From Lachnospiraceae bacterium (lineage in GTDB: Bacteria > Bacillota > Clostridia > Lachnospirales > Lachnospiraceae): DNA of 36,322 nucleotides. The first letter of the stretch is position 1; the number at the start of each line of letters is the position of its first letter. Of this stretch, positions 1 through 8,364 are shown piece by piece. The DNA is taken from contig JAGCVT010000100.1 of NCBI GenBank assembly GCA_017962225.1, positions 1-36,322 of the forward strand, in the 5' to 3' direction. The position numbers and the translations under genes were made by a program. Below the pieces are notes generated by a model. It did no database searches. It was given only the letters and a program-made list of their open reading frames with translations, and had not been told where the DNA came from.

Positions 1-22
1 TATATTTTTATATTATATAGAT

Positions 23-616
23 TTATTTATTGTTCTTTCCGACTTCGACGCCGTGAAGAAATGCCTTTTTGTTAACTTCCACAAAGTTGGCTTTTACACT
101 TGTCTCGATAGTAGCTAATAGATCCTCCTCGGAAAAAGGAAGGAAGCCTGCGCCTTTGGCTACGCCGAGTACTGCAACATTAAAAAACTTGGACGAACCG
201 AGTTCTGCACAGAGTTCGTCTGCATTAAGTACCACGAGATTGCCGATAGTCTTTCTAAGATATTCGGTCATTTCTTTTCCGTCATATCCTGTGGGATTTA
301 ACGATTCTGTTACGGGCTTTAAGCATACTTCATTGGTGATAACCGCTCCGCCTTCTTTAAGATAGTCTAAGTTTCTGACTGCTTCCGAAGGCTCGAATGC
401 GATGATAAGGTCTGCGCATTTTTTAGGAATCAAAGGTGAGTATGCGTCTTTGCCTATACGAACGTGACTTGTAACGGGGCCGCCACGCTGAGCCATACCG
501 ATGGTTTCCGCAGAATGAACCGTCTCGCCCTTTTTCTCGGCTGCTGCCGCAAGAAGCTTGGATGCGAGGACCGTTCCCTGTCCGCCTACGCCGCAAAGTA
601 AAATATTGTAAGACAT
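23..616 (-). CDS. iorB: Indolepyruvate:ferredoxin oxidoreductase, beta subunit
   Basis: This is the small subunit of the enzyme that oxidatively decarboxylates aryl pyruvates (indolepyruvate, phenylpyruvate) to aryl-acetyl-CoA while reducing ferredoxin in the cytoplasm. The 197-residue protein is one pyruvate:ferredoxin oxidoreductase gamma-type domain. The N-terminal GVGGQG loop (residues 9-14) and the GMAQRGG segment (about 40-46) are hallmarks of IorB and related 2-oxoacid oxidoreductases. The ATG directly follows the iorA stop codon (TAG then ATG), and a strong AGGAGGTG site lies inside the end of iorA, so the two are translationally coupled. Length is normal for IorB. Only 22 bases lie downstream before the window edge, so no terminator can be judged. 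Confidence 0.95.
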   Translation of the reverse strand: MSYNILLCGVGGQGTVLASKLLAAAAEKKGETVHSAETIGMAQRGGPVTSHVRIGKDAYSPLIPKKCADLIIAFEPSEAVRNLDYLKEGGAVITNEVCLKPVTESLNPTGYDGKEMTEYLRKTIGNLVVLNADELCAELGSSKFFNVAVLGVAKGAGFLPFSEEDLLATIETSVKANFVEVNKKAFLHGVEVGKNNK

Positions 617-2419
617 CTAGCGCACCTCCTTTTCGATGGCACCCATCGGGCAGACCTGAGCACAGAGGCTGCAGCCGGTGCACATTGATGTATCGATAAC
701 AACTTTTTTATCATCGACGGAAATTGCGGGACAGCCGATTTCACGGATGCACTTTTTACATCCGATACACTTATCTGTAACAACGCATTTTTCGGTCGGT
801 TTGAAAAGTGCAACGCAGGGTGATTTGAAGATTATTGCTTTTACGCCCTTTGCGTCCGCACATTCGTTGATTGCTTTTTTAGCTTCATCAAGATCCAAGG
901 GATTGACGGTTAATACTTTTTCGATGCCCATTCCTAAAAGAATCTTTTCGATGCTTATTTTATTAACGACATCACCCATCATGTTCATGCCTGTGCCGGG
1001 ATGGGGTTGATGTCCTGTCATTGCCGTAGTTGAATTATCGAGCACACATAAAATCATGTCTGCTTCGTTGTAAATTGCATTGGCGATTCCCGTCATGCCT
1101 GAAGCGAAGAATGTGGAGTCGCCGACAAACGCGAAGTTAACGGTTTCTTCGTCGGTCCAGTGAAGGCCCTGAGCCATTGTGATTCCGGCGCCCATGCAGA
1201 GGCATGTGTCTACCATATCAAGAGGCATTGCATTGCCGAGTGTGTAACATCCGATGTCTCCGGAGAAGTTTGCCTTTCTGTCTTTCATCGCCTGTTTAAC
1301 CGCATAAAAACTTGCTCTGTGAGGACAGCCTGCGCAGAGTACGGGCGGACGCATCGGAGGTGCGGGAACATCAGAAGTATCGGCTTTGCTTTCTTCGATT
1401 GTATCGCCGAGGAATTTTGCAATTTCACATGCTACGCATTCGGCTGTGTTTTCGCCTGCCAAAGGTGAATTGCCTGTGTGCTTTCCAAGTACTTTTATCT
1501 TAAGCTGTTTCTTGCCGATTAACTGAAGAAGTTCTTCCTCAAGATAAGGGAAGAGTTCTTCCACTACGAGTACTTCATCAACGCCTTCAAGTGCTTTTAT
1601 GAGGAATTTCTCGGGCAGAGGATGAGGCGTTGCCACTCTGATTAAAACGACATCTTCTCTGTCCTGAATATATTCTTTGGCGTATGCATAACCTGCACCG
1701 CCTGCAAGGACTGCTTTTTTGTTTACGGCCTTACCCTGAACGGTGTTGAATTTATAATCCGAAAAATCATCGCCGATGGCGGGATTTCTCTTTTCAATCA
1801 TTTCGTGATTCATTCTCGAAAGACGGGGGAAAATTACGAAACGTTTTGAGTTCTTTACAAATCCGGGAACTTCCTTGGGTTTTGCATTCTCATCATATGT
1901 AATGCTTCCGTACGCGTGATCGATTCTTGTGGTCGGTCTGAAGAGTACGGGAGTTTTATATTTCTCTGAATATTCGAAAGCGTCCTGAATCATTTCGTAT
2001 GCATCTTCAACGCTTGCGGGATCAAACACGGGGATACGGCAGTACTTTGCGAAAAGTCTTGTATCCTGCTCTGTCTGTGATGAAATGGGACCGGGATCGT
2101 CTGCGGATACTACTACAAGTCCGCCTTCAACTCCGACATATGCAAGTGACATCAAAGCATCTGATGCAACGTTAAGGCCCATCATTTTCATTGTGACAAG
2201 ACATCTTGCACCGGCATATGAAGCACCTGCTGCCACTTCCATGGCTGCCTTTTCATTGATGGACCATTCTACGTGAATGGCTTTATCCTTATTTCTTTTG
2301 GCAATCGTATCGACGATTTCCGACGAAGGAGTTCCGGGATATCCGCACGCCAGATTAACTCCTGCCGCCATTGCACCGAGAGCTATCGCCTGATTGCCCA
2401 TGACATATTCTTTTTTCAT
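617..2419 (-). CDS. iorA: Indolepyruvate:ferredoxin oxidoreductase, alpha subunit
   Basis: This is the large subunit (600 residues), carrying thiamine pyrophosphate and iron-sulfur clusters. An N-terminal transketolase-like domain (GYPGTPSSE near the start) is followed by the TPP-binding domain: GDIGCYTLG near residue 386 and GDSTFFASG near 434. A C-terminal two-cluster ferredoxin domain (about 548-596) has CIGCKKC with a distant CP and then CTGCSLC with CP, giving two [4Fe-4S] sites. The first cluster has five residues before its last Cys instead of three, which I believe is usual in IorA. The frame is open to an ATG at 2500, but I chose 2419: AAGGAA sits at proper distance there, the protein starts MKKEYVMGNQAIALG as expected, and a putative -10 element covers 2500. 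It forms an operon with iorB and probably serves amino acid fermentation. Confidence 0.95.
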   Translation of the reverse strand: MKKEYVMGNQAIALGAMAAGVNLACGYPGTPSSEIVDTIAKRNKDKAIHVEWSINEKAAMEVAAGASYAGARCLVTMKMMGLNVASDALMSLAYVGVEGGLVVVSADDPGPISSQTEQDTRLFAKYCRIPVFDPASVEDAYEMIQDAFEYSEKYKTPVLFRPTTRIDHAYGSITYDENAKPKEVPGFVKNSKRFVIFPRLSRMNHEMIEKRNPAIGDDFSDYKFNTVQGKAVNKKAVLAGGAGYAYAKEYIQDREDVVLIRVATPHPLPEKFLIKALEGVDEVLVVEELFPYLEEELLQLIGKKQLKIKVLGKHTGNSPLAGENTAECVACEIAKFLGDTIEESKADTSDVPAPPMRPPVLCAGCPHRASFYAVKQAMKDRKANFSGDIGCYTLGNAMPLDMVDTCLCMGAGITMAQGLHWTDEETVNFAFVGDSTFFASGMTGIANAIYNEADMILCVLDNSTTAMTGHQPHPGTGMNMMGDVVNKISIEKILLGMGIEKVLTVNPLDLDEAKKAINECADAKGVKAIIFKSPCVALFKPTEKCVVTDKCIGCKKCIREIGCPAISVDDKKVVIDTSMCTGCSLCAQVCPMGAIEKEVR

Positions 2420-2448
2420 ACTTCGTTCCTTATCCTTTTCCTTACATG

Positions 2449-2495
2449 AAAAAAGTAGTTCGAACCAAGCTAACGCCAAGCCGAAATACTTTTTT
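2449..2495 (-). repeat. Inverted repeat in the iorA leader
   Basis: Nine bases, AAAAAAGTA (2449-2457), are the exact complement of TACTTTTTT (2487-2495). Inside lie shorter TTCG/CGAA pairing and a direct repeat of CCAAGC (2465-2470 and 2476-2481). On the minus strand the downstream arm ends in a run of six T, so it could act as a weak attenuator before iorA. The stem is AT-rich and the putative -10 TATGAT (2496-2501) would start transcription within the upstream arm, so a role as terminator is doubtful. Confidence 0.25.
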
Positions 2496-2501
2496 ATCAT
2501 A
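2496..2501 (-). promoter_or_regulatory. Possible -10 element for iorAB
   Basis: TATGAT on the minus strand lies about 80 bases before the iorA start. The T-rich sequence upstream holds no good -35 match at 17 bases, so the promoter is only tentative. Its position over the alternative upstream ATG at 2500 supports the shorter iorA start. Confidence 0.3.
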
Positions 2502-2531
2502 CCATTATTTTATGAAAAAAACCATTGTTAC

Positions 2532-2984
2532 TTAAATCATGTGAATTCCGAATAATATCACTATATTTTTTACGAAAAAATTAATCGTCAGAATGCCGAG
2601 CCCGATGTAGATAAGCACGAATGGGCTTAGCTTTGCAAAGCACTTTTTATTGTGACGATAAAGAAATGAATTGATTGTATAAAAGAAATACGCAAAGTAT
2701 GTGTACGGCACAAAAGGATGATAATAAAAGCTCTTTAAAATATGCAGATGCACGAGGTAATTAAATGCTCTGGTACCGCCGCAGCCCACACAGTAAAAGC
2801 CCGTGAGCTTTCTGAACATGCACTCTCCGCCTGCAGCGAGAATTTTATCACCTTTGAATATAAAAAGGAGCGTAACCGCTATCATAAAAGGAAGCAGTAC
2901 GATGCAGATACGATACAAAAGCAGATACTCTATATCCATTTCTCTGTAATTTTTCTTTTTGCAGTATTCGCTTAATTTGGACAT
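2532..2984 (-). CDS. DUF2752 family small membrane protein
   Basis: The 150-residue protein contains FYCVGCGGTRAF at about residues 60-72, the hallmark Cys-x-Gly-Cys-Gly-x-Thr-Arg-Ala motif of DUF2752 (PF10825). Hydrophobic segments lie at about 25-45, 85-108 and 125-148, with the motif between the first and second, so it is an integral membrane protein. The family function is not established. The start is uncertain: the ATG at 2984 has no clear ribosome binding site, and an in-frame ATG at 2939 (MDIEYLLL) is no better. It is divergent from the methyltransferase with only 48 bases between them and lies upstream of iorA, from which it is probably independent. A leaderless transcript is possible. 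Confidence 0.8.
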   Translation of the reverse strand: MSKLSEYCKKKNYREMDIEYLLLYRICIVLLPFMIAVTLLFIFKGDKILAAGGECMFRKLTGFYCVGCGGTRAFNYLVHLHILKSFYYHPFVPYTYFAYFFYTINSFLYRHNKKCFAKLSPFVLIYIGLGILTINFFVKNIVILFGIHMI

Positions 2985-2988
2985 AATA

Positions 2989-2997
2989 TGTTATAAT
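2989..2997 (+). promoter_or_regulatory. Extended -10 promoter for the methyltransferase gene
   Basis: TGTTATAAT is a perfect TATAAT with the TGn extension, 35 bases before the methyltransferase ATG. No good -35 is present at 16-18 bases, which extended -10 promoters tolerate. On the opposite strand the same bases give TATTAT (2993-2998), about 8 bases before the DUF2752 start. Confidence 0.6.
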
Positions 2998-3032
2998 ACT
3001 CTTTGTGAAAATTACTTTATTCGGAGGTTATC

Positions 3033-3911
3033 ATGTGGATTGCCGACAAATGGAAAGATTATGAAGTCATTTCAACGTCCGGTGGAGAAAAGCTCGAACG
3101 CTGGGGAGACTATATTCTCGTCAGACCAGACCCACAGGTAATATGGAATACGCCGAAGTCCAATCCCGGCTGGAAGCATTTTAACGGTCATTACCATCGC
3201 TCAAGCAAGGGCGGCGGTGAATGGGAGTTTAAAAATCTTCCCGAGGAATGGCGCATTCACTATGATCAGCTCACATTCAATTTAAAGCCTTTCGCATTTA
3301 AGCATACGGGACTTTTCCCCGAGCAGGCGGTTAACTGGGACTGGTTTTCGGATATCATAAAAAAGCAGCTGTCCGATAATCCCGACAGAACTTTTAAGGT
3401 GCTTAATCTCTTTGCATACACGGGCGGTGCCACACTCTCTGCGGCAAAAGCAGGTGCTTCGGTTACGCATGTAGATGCTTCAAAAGGCATGGTCACATGG
3501 GCAAAAGAAAACGCCATTTCTTCCGGCCTTGGTGATGCGCCAATAAGATGGCTCGTGGATGACTGTGTCAAATTCGTTGAAAGAGAAATCCGCCGCGGAA
3601 ACAAATACGACGGTATCATCATGGATCCTCCTTCATACGGAAGAGGTCCGAAAGGCGAAATCTGGAAAATCGAAGATTCCGTATTTCCTTTTATCGAACT
3701 GACAACAGAGCTTTTAAGCGAAGACTCTGCTTTCTTTTTAATCAATTCATATACAACCGGACTTCAGCCTGCGGTACTTTCATATATGCTTAATACATGC
3801 ATCAAACCGAAATTCGGCGGTGAAGTTGTATCGGACGAAATCGGTCTGCTGGTATCCGAGAATGGTCTCGTACTTCCGTGCGGAGCCAGCGGCAGATGGG
3901 TTAAATCCTAA
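3033..3911 (+). CDS. Class I SAM-dependent methyltransferase (RlmI/RlmK-like)
   Basis: The 292-residue cytoplasmic protein resembles the COG1092 family of rRNA-type methyltransferases. The SAM-binding region is VLNLFAYTGGATLSAA (about 124-139) followed by an acidic strand end, VTHVDASKG. The catalytic-type motif is IIMDPPSYGRGPKGE (about 195-209), and a late region resembles the same family. It lacks the N-terminal PUA domain of E. coli RlmI and is shorter than it (about 400 residues), as is common for clostridial homologues. The substrate, probably 23S rRNA, is inferred only from the family. GGAGG stands 5 bases before the ATG and an extended -10 promoter lies just upstream. It converges on the polysaccharide cluster and the two stop codons overlap. 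Confidence 0.88.
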   Translation: MWIADKWKDYEVISTSGGEKLERWGDYILVRPDPQVIWNTPKSNPGWKHFNGHYHRSSKGGGEWEFKNLPEEWRIHYDQLTFNLKPFAFKHTGLFPEQAVNWDWFSDIIKKQLSDNPDRTFKVLNLFAYTGGATLSAAKAGASVTHVDASKGMVTWAKENAISSGLGDAPIRWLVDDCVKFVEREIRRGNKYDGIIMDPPSYGRGPKGEIWKIEDSVFPFIELTTELLSEDSAFFLINSYTTGLQPAVLSYMLNTCIKPKFGGEVVSDEIGLLVSENGLVLPCGASGRWVKS

Positions 3912-5665
3912 TCCGCAGAATATATTGCAATGTATTCAATCTTCGCGCTTAAGGAATATCCGTTTTTCTCAAGGAAATCTTCAAGATACTGTTCCTTGCG
4001 GTAAGATTTGTTGATATTGTAGGCGTCCGCCATGTAATCCGTATTTATAAATATAATCGGCTTGTCCTCAAGACTGTCGATATCTTTTACGAAATCATCA
4101 TAAGAAAATGAACCTAAATTGGGCCATGTGTGAGAAATCGCGCATGGCATTTTTAGTATGTATTCGAGTCCCGGAATATCTCCGTAGAAAATCGCTCTCC
4201 TGCCTTCGTAATCTTTATCGTTTACATACGATGTCAGCTCTTCGATAAGCGCCGCTCTCTCGGGATTGGTATGCATTCCGACAAGCACTTCATTGCCGTC
4301 GATTTTGGTACTGTTTTTAGTCGGGAAACCGGGATCGCGGAAAACAAATACGAAGCCAAAAATTATGCACTGAATTGTGATGGTTACAATAAGCAGAAAC
4401 ATTGAAATTCTGGTTGCAACCATTGTGTTTCTTGCTTCAAGGTCGAGTACCTCATAAAAGTTTCTTCCCTTGAAGAGTTCATTCCAGATCATAAATAAAA
4501 CTGCGGGCGCAACTATGAAAAGATTGTTAATCGAAGGATACAAAGCATTGTTGCTTCCGAGAGGCGAAATCCAGACGATGACAAGCACTGCCGTCGCAAT
4601 AAGCTTGTGTTCGATGTCGTTTCGCTTTCTTAACATTGTCCAGACGGACATGATGTTTGCAATCATAAAAAATACAGCCATCCAGAAATATATCGAGGAA
4701 TAGTCGTTGTATCTTAATGTGTAAACATGATTTCTGTATCCCCAGAAAAGGAAGAGTCCGTATAAAATAAACTGTGCAACAACCGTAATGATTCTTGCGT
4801 AGTGTCTTTTCATGATGGCGCTTACAGCAAAACACAAAACGGTAATGCCGATAAGAAGAATAAAGCTCTTGTAATATGTCGTGTAGCCTCTGATGATGGC
4901 CATTATCATTCCTGTAGGAGTGTAGCCTGCATTTTCTCCGGTCATTGAGAAAAGAGAAATGACCATATTCGGAATCGAAGAAAATCCGTATTTAATTCCG
5001 ATTAGTCCGACGTTTGCCACTATTCCCGCAAAGAATCCTCCGATGCAGATTAATGTATCAACCAGACCGTAAACAAACTTCTTCTTTTTAAGTCCCGCGC
5101 TGAACCATACTACCACGATAAGTGCAGCTTCCGTAACATTCGGAAATCTTACAAAAACATTGAATGCCAGTATAATGCCTGCGAAAGCAAGGCCCCATCT
5201 TTTATCTTTTGAAAGCGACTCGACGAGAACTATTACCGCAAGGGTAAAAAGAAGATATGTCACATAGTTGTAAAGGATTGTGGTCGGACACCAGAAAAGC
5301 GAAATCGCCAGAATTTCTCCGACAAAAACAAATAATCTGGGAATGTATTTTTTTAAGAAAAGATATGAAAAAACGACTCCGGTAACCGGTACCAGTGTCG
5401 TATAAAATTTCATTCCTATCCATGTGGCACCAAAAGGAAGCATGGTAAAAAATCTGCCGAGCATATTAGCCCAGAAGGTAGCCACCGTCCAGGTAAGATT
5501 CATCTTATCAAGGTTTTCGTAATTGCCTAAACTGTATGCGGTATCGGTAAATTCGACACCGAATGCAAGATGAAGAAAAGGAAGCAAAACAAGGACCGCA
5601 AGAAATATGCAGTCCAGGATTATGAGCTTTGTTTTTTTATTATTTTTCTTCTCTTTTTTATCCAT
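3908..5665 (-). CDS. Polytopic membrane protein, probable GT-C-type glycosyltransferase
   Basis: I do not recognise a named family. The 585-residue protein has a Lys/Asn-rich cytoplasmic N-terminus, a first membrane helix (about 14-35), a short outer loop with TDTAY (Asp41), and roughly ten more hydrophobic helices to about residue 440. A soluble C-terminal domain of about 145 residues follows. An acidic residue in the first outer loop and an outer C-terminal domain are typical of GT-C enzymes that use polyprenyl-phosphate sugars. It is encoded 2 bases after a GtrB-like gene, the expected donor-making partner. The ribosome binding site is poor, so coupling to the upstream gene is likely. It is the last gene of the polysaccharide cluster; its TAG overlaps the stop of the converging methyltransferase gene. 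Confidence 0.75.
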   Translation of the reverse strand: MDKKEKKNNKKTKLIILDCIFLAVLVLLPFLHLAFGVEFTDTAYSLGNYENLDKMNLTWTVATFWANMLGRFFTMLPFGATWIGMKFYTTLVPVTGVVFSYLFLKKYIPRLFVFVGEILAISLFWCPTTILYNYVTYLLFTLAVIVLVESLSKDKRWGLAFAGIILAFNVFVRFPNVTEAALIVVVWFSAGLKKKKFVYGLVDTLICIGGFFAGIVANVGLIGIKYGFSSIPNMVISLFSMTGENAGYTPTGMIMAIIRGYTTYYKSFILLIGITVLCFAVSAIMKRHYARIITVVAQFILYGLFLFWGYRNHVYTLRYNDYSSIYFWMAVFFMIANIMSVWTMLRKRNDIEHKLIATAVLVIVWISPLGSNNALYPSINNLFIVAPAVLFMIWNELFKGRNFYEVLDLEARNTMVATRISMFLLIVTITIQCIIFGFVFVFRDPGFPTKNSTKIDGNEVLVGMHTNPERAALIEELTSYVNDKDYEGRRAIFYGDIPGLEYILKMPCAISHTWPNLGSFSYDDFVKDIDSLEDKPIIFINTDYMADAYNINKSYRKEQYLEDFLEKNGYSLSAKIEYIAIYSAD

Positions 5666-5667
5666 GT

Positions 5668-6597
5668 TTATTTAAGATTTCCGACCTTTTCACGAATTAC
5701 ATACTGAGGTGAGTTGTTCATGCAGATGTAGATTCTGCCGATGTACTCTCCGATGAGTCCGAGCATCAGCATAATCATTCCTCCGATGAAAACAAGTACC
5801 GACATGAGTGCGGAGAAACCTGCCTGTACATCGTTCATAAGAATGAACTTTTTAATGATTGTATATATTCCGTAAAGAAAGCCTGAGCACGCACAGAAGC
5901 ATCCTACTGCGGTGGCAATTCTTAAAGGCTTGATTGAAAATGCGGTAAAGCCGTTAAACCAGAGTGAGAAAAGTTTTGCAAGAGTATATCCGCTCTCTCC
6001 CACGCTTCTTGCTCTGTGGTTTACTTCCACATTCGCAACATTCTTGGTTGCTCGTAAAACAAGCCCGATAACATATGCATAAGACTGCTCGTATCTGAGC
6101 ATATCGTCTACGACAAATCTCTTAGCTGCGAAGTAACTTGAGACCTTTAATTCCTTGGGCTTGCCAAGCATGATTCTGGTCATGAGTTCGTTTACTTTGC
6201 TGCCGAAATTTCTGAAGCCCGAGTGCTGTTTTTTGCCGTAGCTTGCATAGCAGACATCATAGCCTTCGTCGAGTTTGTCGAGAAGCTTTCCGACTTCGTC
6301 CGCAGGAGTCTGTCCGTCGTCGTCAAGGCAAACCACGACGTCTCCCGAGGAGTGTCTCATGCCGGCCATAAGCGCGCAGTGCTGGCCGAAGTTTTTCGCA
6401 AGGTCGAGTCCGAGAATATTATCGTTCTCGGCTACGAGCTGTTTTATTACCTCAAATGTTTTGTCGGGCGAACAGTCATTAACAAGAATGATTTCAAATT
6501 CGTGTCCGATTGCCGCCATTGTGGTTTTAATCTCATCCACTACATCCGAAAGAGTTTTTTCCGATCTGTAGCAGGGGATTACAAAACTGATTTTCAT
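5668..6597 (-). CDS. GtrB/ArnC-like GT2 glycosyltransferase with two C-terminal membrane helices
   Basis: This 309-residue protein is probably a polyprenyl-phosphate glycosyltransferase, moving a sugar from a nucleotide donor to undecaprenyl phosphate at the inner face of the membrane. The GT2 domain shows VIPCYRSE at the start, NDCSPD near residue 40 and the metal-binding LDDDGQTP at about 89-96, followed by RSVGESGYT. Two membrane helices (about 228-250 and 262-285) and a short tail with YIGRIYICM complete the GtrB/DPM1-like pattern. The GT-C-like gene at 3908-5665 follows directly, matching the gtrB-gtrX gene order of O-antigen modification systems. No GtrA-type small flippase is found beside it. 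The sugar cannot be read from the sequence. Confidence 0.88.
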   Translation of the reverse strand: MKISFVIPCYRSEKTLSDVVDEIKTTMAAIGHEFEIILVNDCSPDKTFEVIKQLVAENDNILGLDLAKNFGQHCALMAGMRHSSGDVVVCLDDDGQTPADEVGKLLDKLDEGYDVCYASYGKKQHSGFRNFGSKVNELMTRIMLGKPKELKVSSYFAAKRFVVDDMLRYEQSYAYVIGLVLRATKNVANVEVNHRARSVGESGYTLAKLFSLWFNGFTAFSIKPLRIATAVGCFCACSGFLYGIYTIIKKFILMNDVQAGFSALMSVLVFIGGMIMLMLGLIGEYIGRIYICMNNSPQYVIREKVGNLK

Positions 6598-6620
6598 CTT
6601 TTTCTCCGTTTGTTTTTATT

Positions 6621-7865
6621 TTATTGCATAAAGAATGTTATTCCCTGAGTGAGTCGCACAAAGAAGAACACTCCGCAGTATGTATGATAAATAAGCAGTG
6701 CCGCTGTAAGTACAACAAATAAAGTTTTAAAAACATCGATTGCGGCAAATTCTTTGTTTCGCATTGTTTCGATTATTTCTTTTATGGTCTTTGCAAAATA
6801 GATAATGCTCACCACAAAAAGAATAAAGAGGCAGAAATCGTATCCCCACGCGAAGTTGTCATCGAGTTCTCTCTGGCCTGTTTCGCGAAGGAGTATGTAT
6901 TCGACAAATGCCACAAACCACATCGCCCACGAAAGTAAGAAGAAGCGGTGCGTGAGGCCTCTTTTTTTATCCTTAAAATCAAGGAATGTATCCCTGATAA
7001 CCGGAATGATGTTAAAGAGCAAAATCAGTATCGGAAACGCCGCCGAAAGAATCATCGTAAAATAAGGTTTTTCGGCTCTTAAATAAACGCTGTAAAGAGG
7101 GTCTATTATAATCCCGTTGCCTGTGTCTTCTCCGAAAAGAACGTACTCCTGGAACAGTATTACCGCTACCGAAGGAATGACGGTCAGCGCGCAGAGTAAG
7201 AGTCTTTTAAGAGGTACTCCGAGTATCCGGTCGATTATTAAAAACAAAAGCGCCACGGGTGCGAACACAAGGATAAAATTGGTTTTAACCGATGTTGTAA
7301 TTGCGAGCAGAATCGCAAATGCAATTAACTCTCCCGCACTCAGTTTTTCTTTGTATTTTGCGGATATTGCAAGGTACAAAACGATGCATATAAGTGCCGT
7401 GAATTTCATCACGATATATGTCGAATTGTGCCATATGCTTCCCGACTGATAACCGATATATCTGTACGGCTGAATCGCTCTTATATATGCGGGTGCTACA
7501 AAGCCCGACATCGCTGTTAAAACAATTGCCGCTTTTGTTTCAATTTTGCTGTTTCGAAAGATAATATATGTCAGTGCAATCGTGCCTGCTTCGCATATGC
7601 AGAGGAACGAGGCTATCGCAAAATGAAAGCCGAACTCAGGCAGCAACGCAAACAGTCTGTAGATAACCGCGAGTATGCTGTATCCCCAGCCGTCGAGCGC
7701 CATTTCGATATGCGCGAAAAGATCCGATTCATGCTTTCCCGTGACCGGAAACAGCGTCTGGTTGTAGTGAAGCAGAACCAGTTCAAAACAGTAGAACGTA
7801 AATCCGATTACGGCAGGAATTATAAAAAACGCATTTATTATTTTGTTCTTTTTATCGCTTTTCAA
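6621..7865 (-). CDS. Polytopic membrane protein, possible GT-C glycosyltransferase
   Basis: The 414-residue protein is almost entirely hydrophobic, with roughly ten membrane helices. The first outer loop holds KHESDLFAHI (Glu46, Asp48), an acidic pair in the position used by GT-C enzymes. No C-terminal soluble domain is present and I recognise no named family, so a polymerase or other membrane role cannot be excluded. The start is a TTG (7863-7865): no ATG or GTG fits, and the purine-rich sites GGAG and AAGGA lie just upstream. The gene overlaps the end of the GNAT gene by 14 bases, so it is translated with the aminosugar genes and may transfer that sugar. Confidence 0.7.
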   Translation of the reverse strand: MKSDKKNKIINAFFIIPAVIGFTFYCFELVLLHYNQTLFPVTGKHESDLFAHIEMALDGWGYSILAVIYRLFALLPEFGFHFAIASFLCICEAGTIALTYIIFRNSKIETKAAIVLTAMSGFVAPAYIRAIQPYRYIGYQSGSIWHNSTYIVMKFTALICIVLYLAISAKYKEKLSAGELIAFAILLAITTSVKTNFILVFAPVALLFLIIDRILGVPLKRLLLCALTVIPSVAVILFQEYVLFGEDTGNGIIIDPLYSVYLRAEKPYFTMILSAAFPILILLFNIIPVIRDTFLDFKDKKRGLTHRFFLLSWAMWFVAFVEYILLRETGQRELDDNFAWGYDFCLFILFVVSIIYFAKTIKEIIETMRNKEFAAIDVFKTLFVVLTAALLIYHTYCGVFFFVRLTQGITFFMQ

Positions 7866-8364
7866 AATCCTTTTTCTCCAGCTCCATAAAAATCACTTCG
7901 AGCATTTCACCGTTGATGTTTAAAATATCCGTTCTGTCGTTTTTCTTAAATCCGGCTTTTTCGTAGCTTCTGACAGCGCCCGGATTGTTTTTGAAAACTC
8001 GTAAAAAAAGCTTTTCAAGCTTCAGTTCATCGAATGCATATTTTAGGATAAGTTTCGCGCTCTCGGTGCCCACGCCTTTTCCTCTTGCACTCTCTTCACC
8101 GATGAAAATTCCGTACTCGGCTTCTTTTTTATCCAAATCTATGTCTCGTAAGTATACGCTTCCGACCGGTTCTCCGTTTAAAAGAATGATAAACTGTGCG
8201 ACCTTTCCCGTTTCGACATAGTTTTTAAGCCATGCTTCGTGGCTTTCTTTCGTAAAAAGTCTCCGGTCTATGAAACGGCTGTTCACGTATTCGGAATTGC
8301 GCCATCTGACTACATTTTCCGTATCGTCATATGTAATTGGACGGATGGTTATTTCGTTAGTCAT
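7852..8364 (-). CDS. GNAT N-acetyltransferase, probable sugar-amine acetyltransferase
   Basis: The 170-residue protein is a single RimJ/RimL-like GNAT domain that uses acetyl-CoA. It shows WRNSEYVNSRF near residue 20, the acetyl-CoA loop ARGKGVGTESAK in the middle and a C-terminal NNPGAVRSYEKAGF, which is standard GNAT motif order. Similar proteins (WecD, PseH) acetylate 4-amino sugars on nucleotide carriers. The gene starts with ATG overlapping the last base of the wecE stop (TAATG). That coupling to a 4-keto-sugar aminotransferase is the main reason to assign it to N-acetylation of a dTDP-4-amino-4,6-dideoxyhexose. Protein N-terminal acetylation is the main alternative. Confidence 0.85.
   Translation of the reverse strand: MTNEITIRPITYDDTENVVRWRNSEYVNSRFIDRRLFTKESHEAWLKNYVETGKVAQFIILLNGEPVGSVYLRDIDLDKKEAEYGIFIGEESARGKGVGTESAKLILKYAFDELKLEKLFLRVFKNNPGAVRSYEKAGFKKNDRTDILNINGEMLEVIFMELEKKDFEKR

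Noticed and set aside
2420..2500. N-terminal extension of iorA from the ATG at 2500
   Set aside because: The downstream ATG has the ribosome binding site and the expected family N-terminus, and a putative -10 covers the upstream ATG.
6621..7865. Wzx-type flippase
   Set aside because: Helix pattern and acidic first outer loop fit GT-C-like proteins better, and no MATE/Wzx-like segments are seen.
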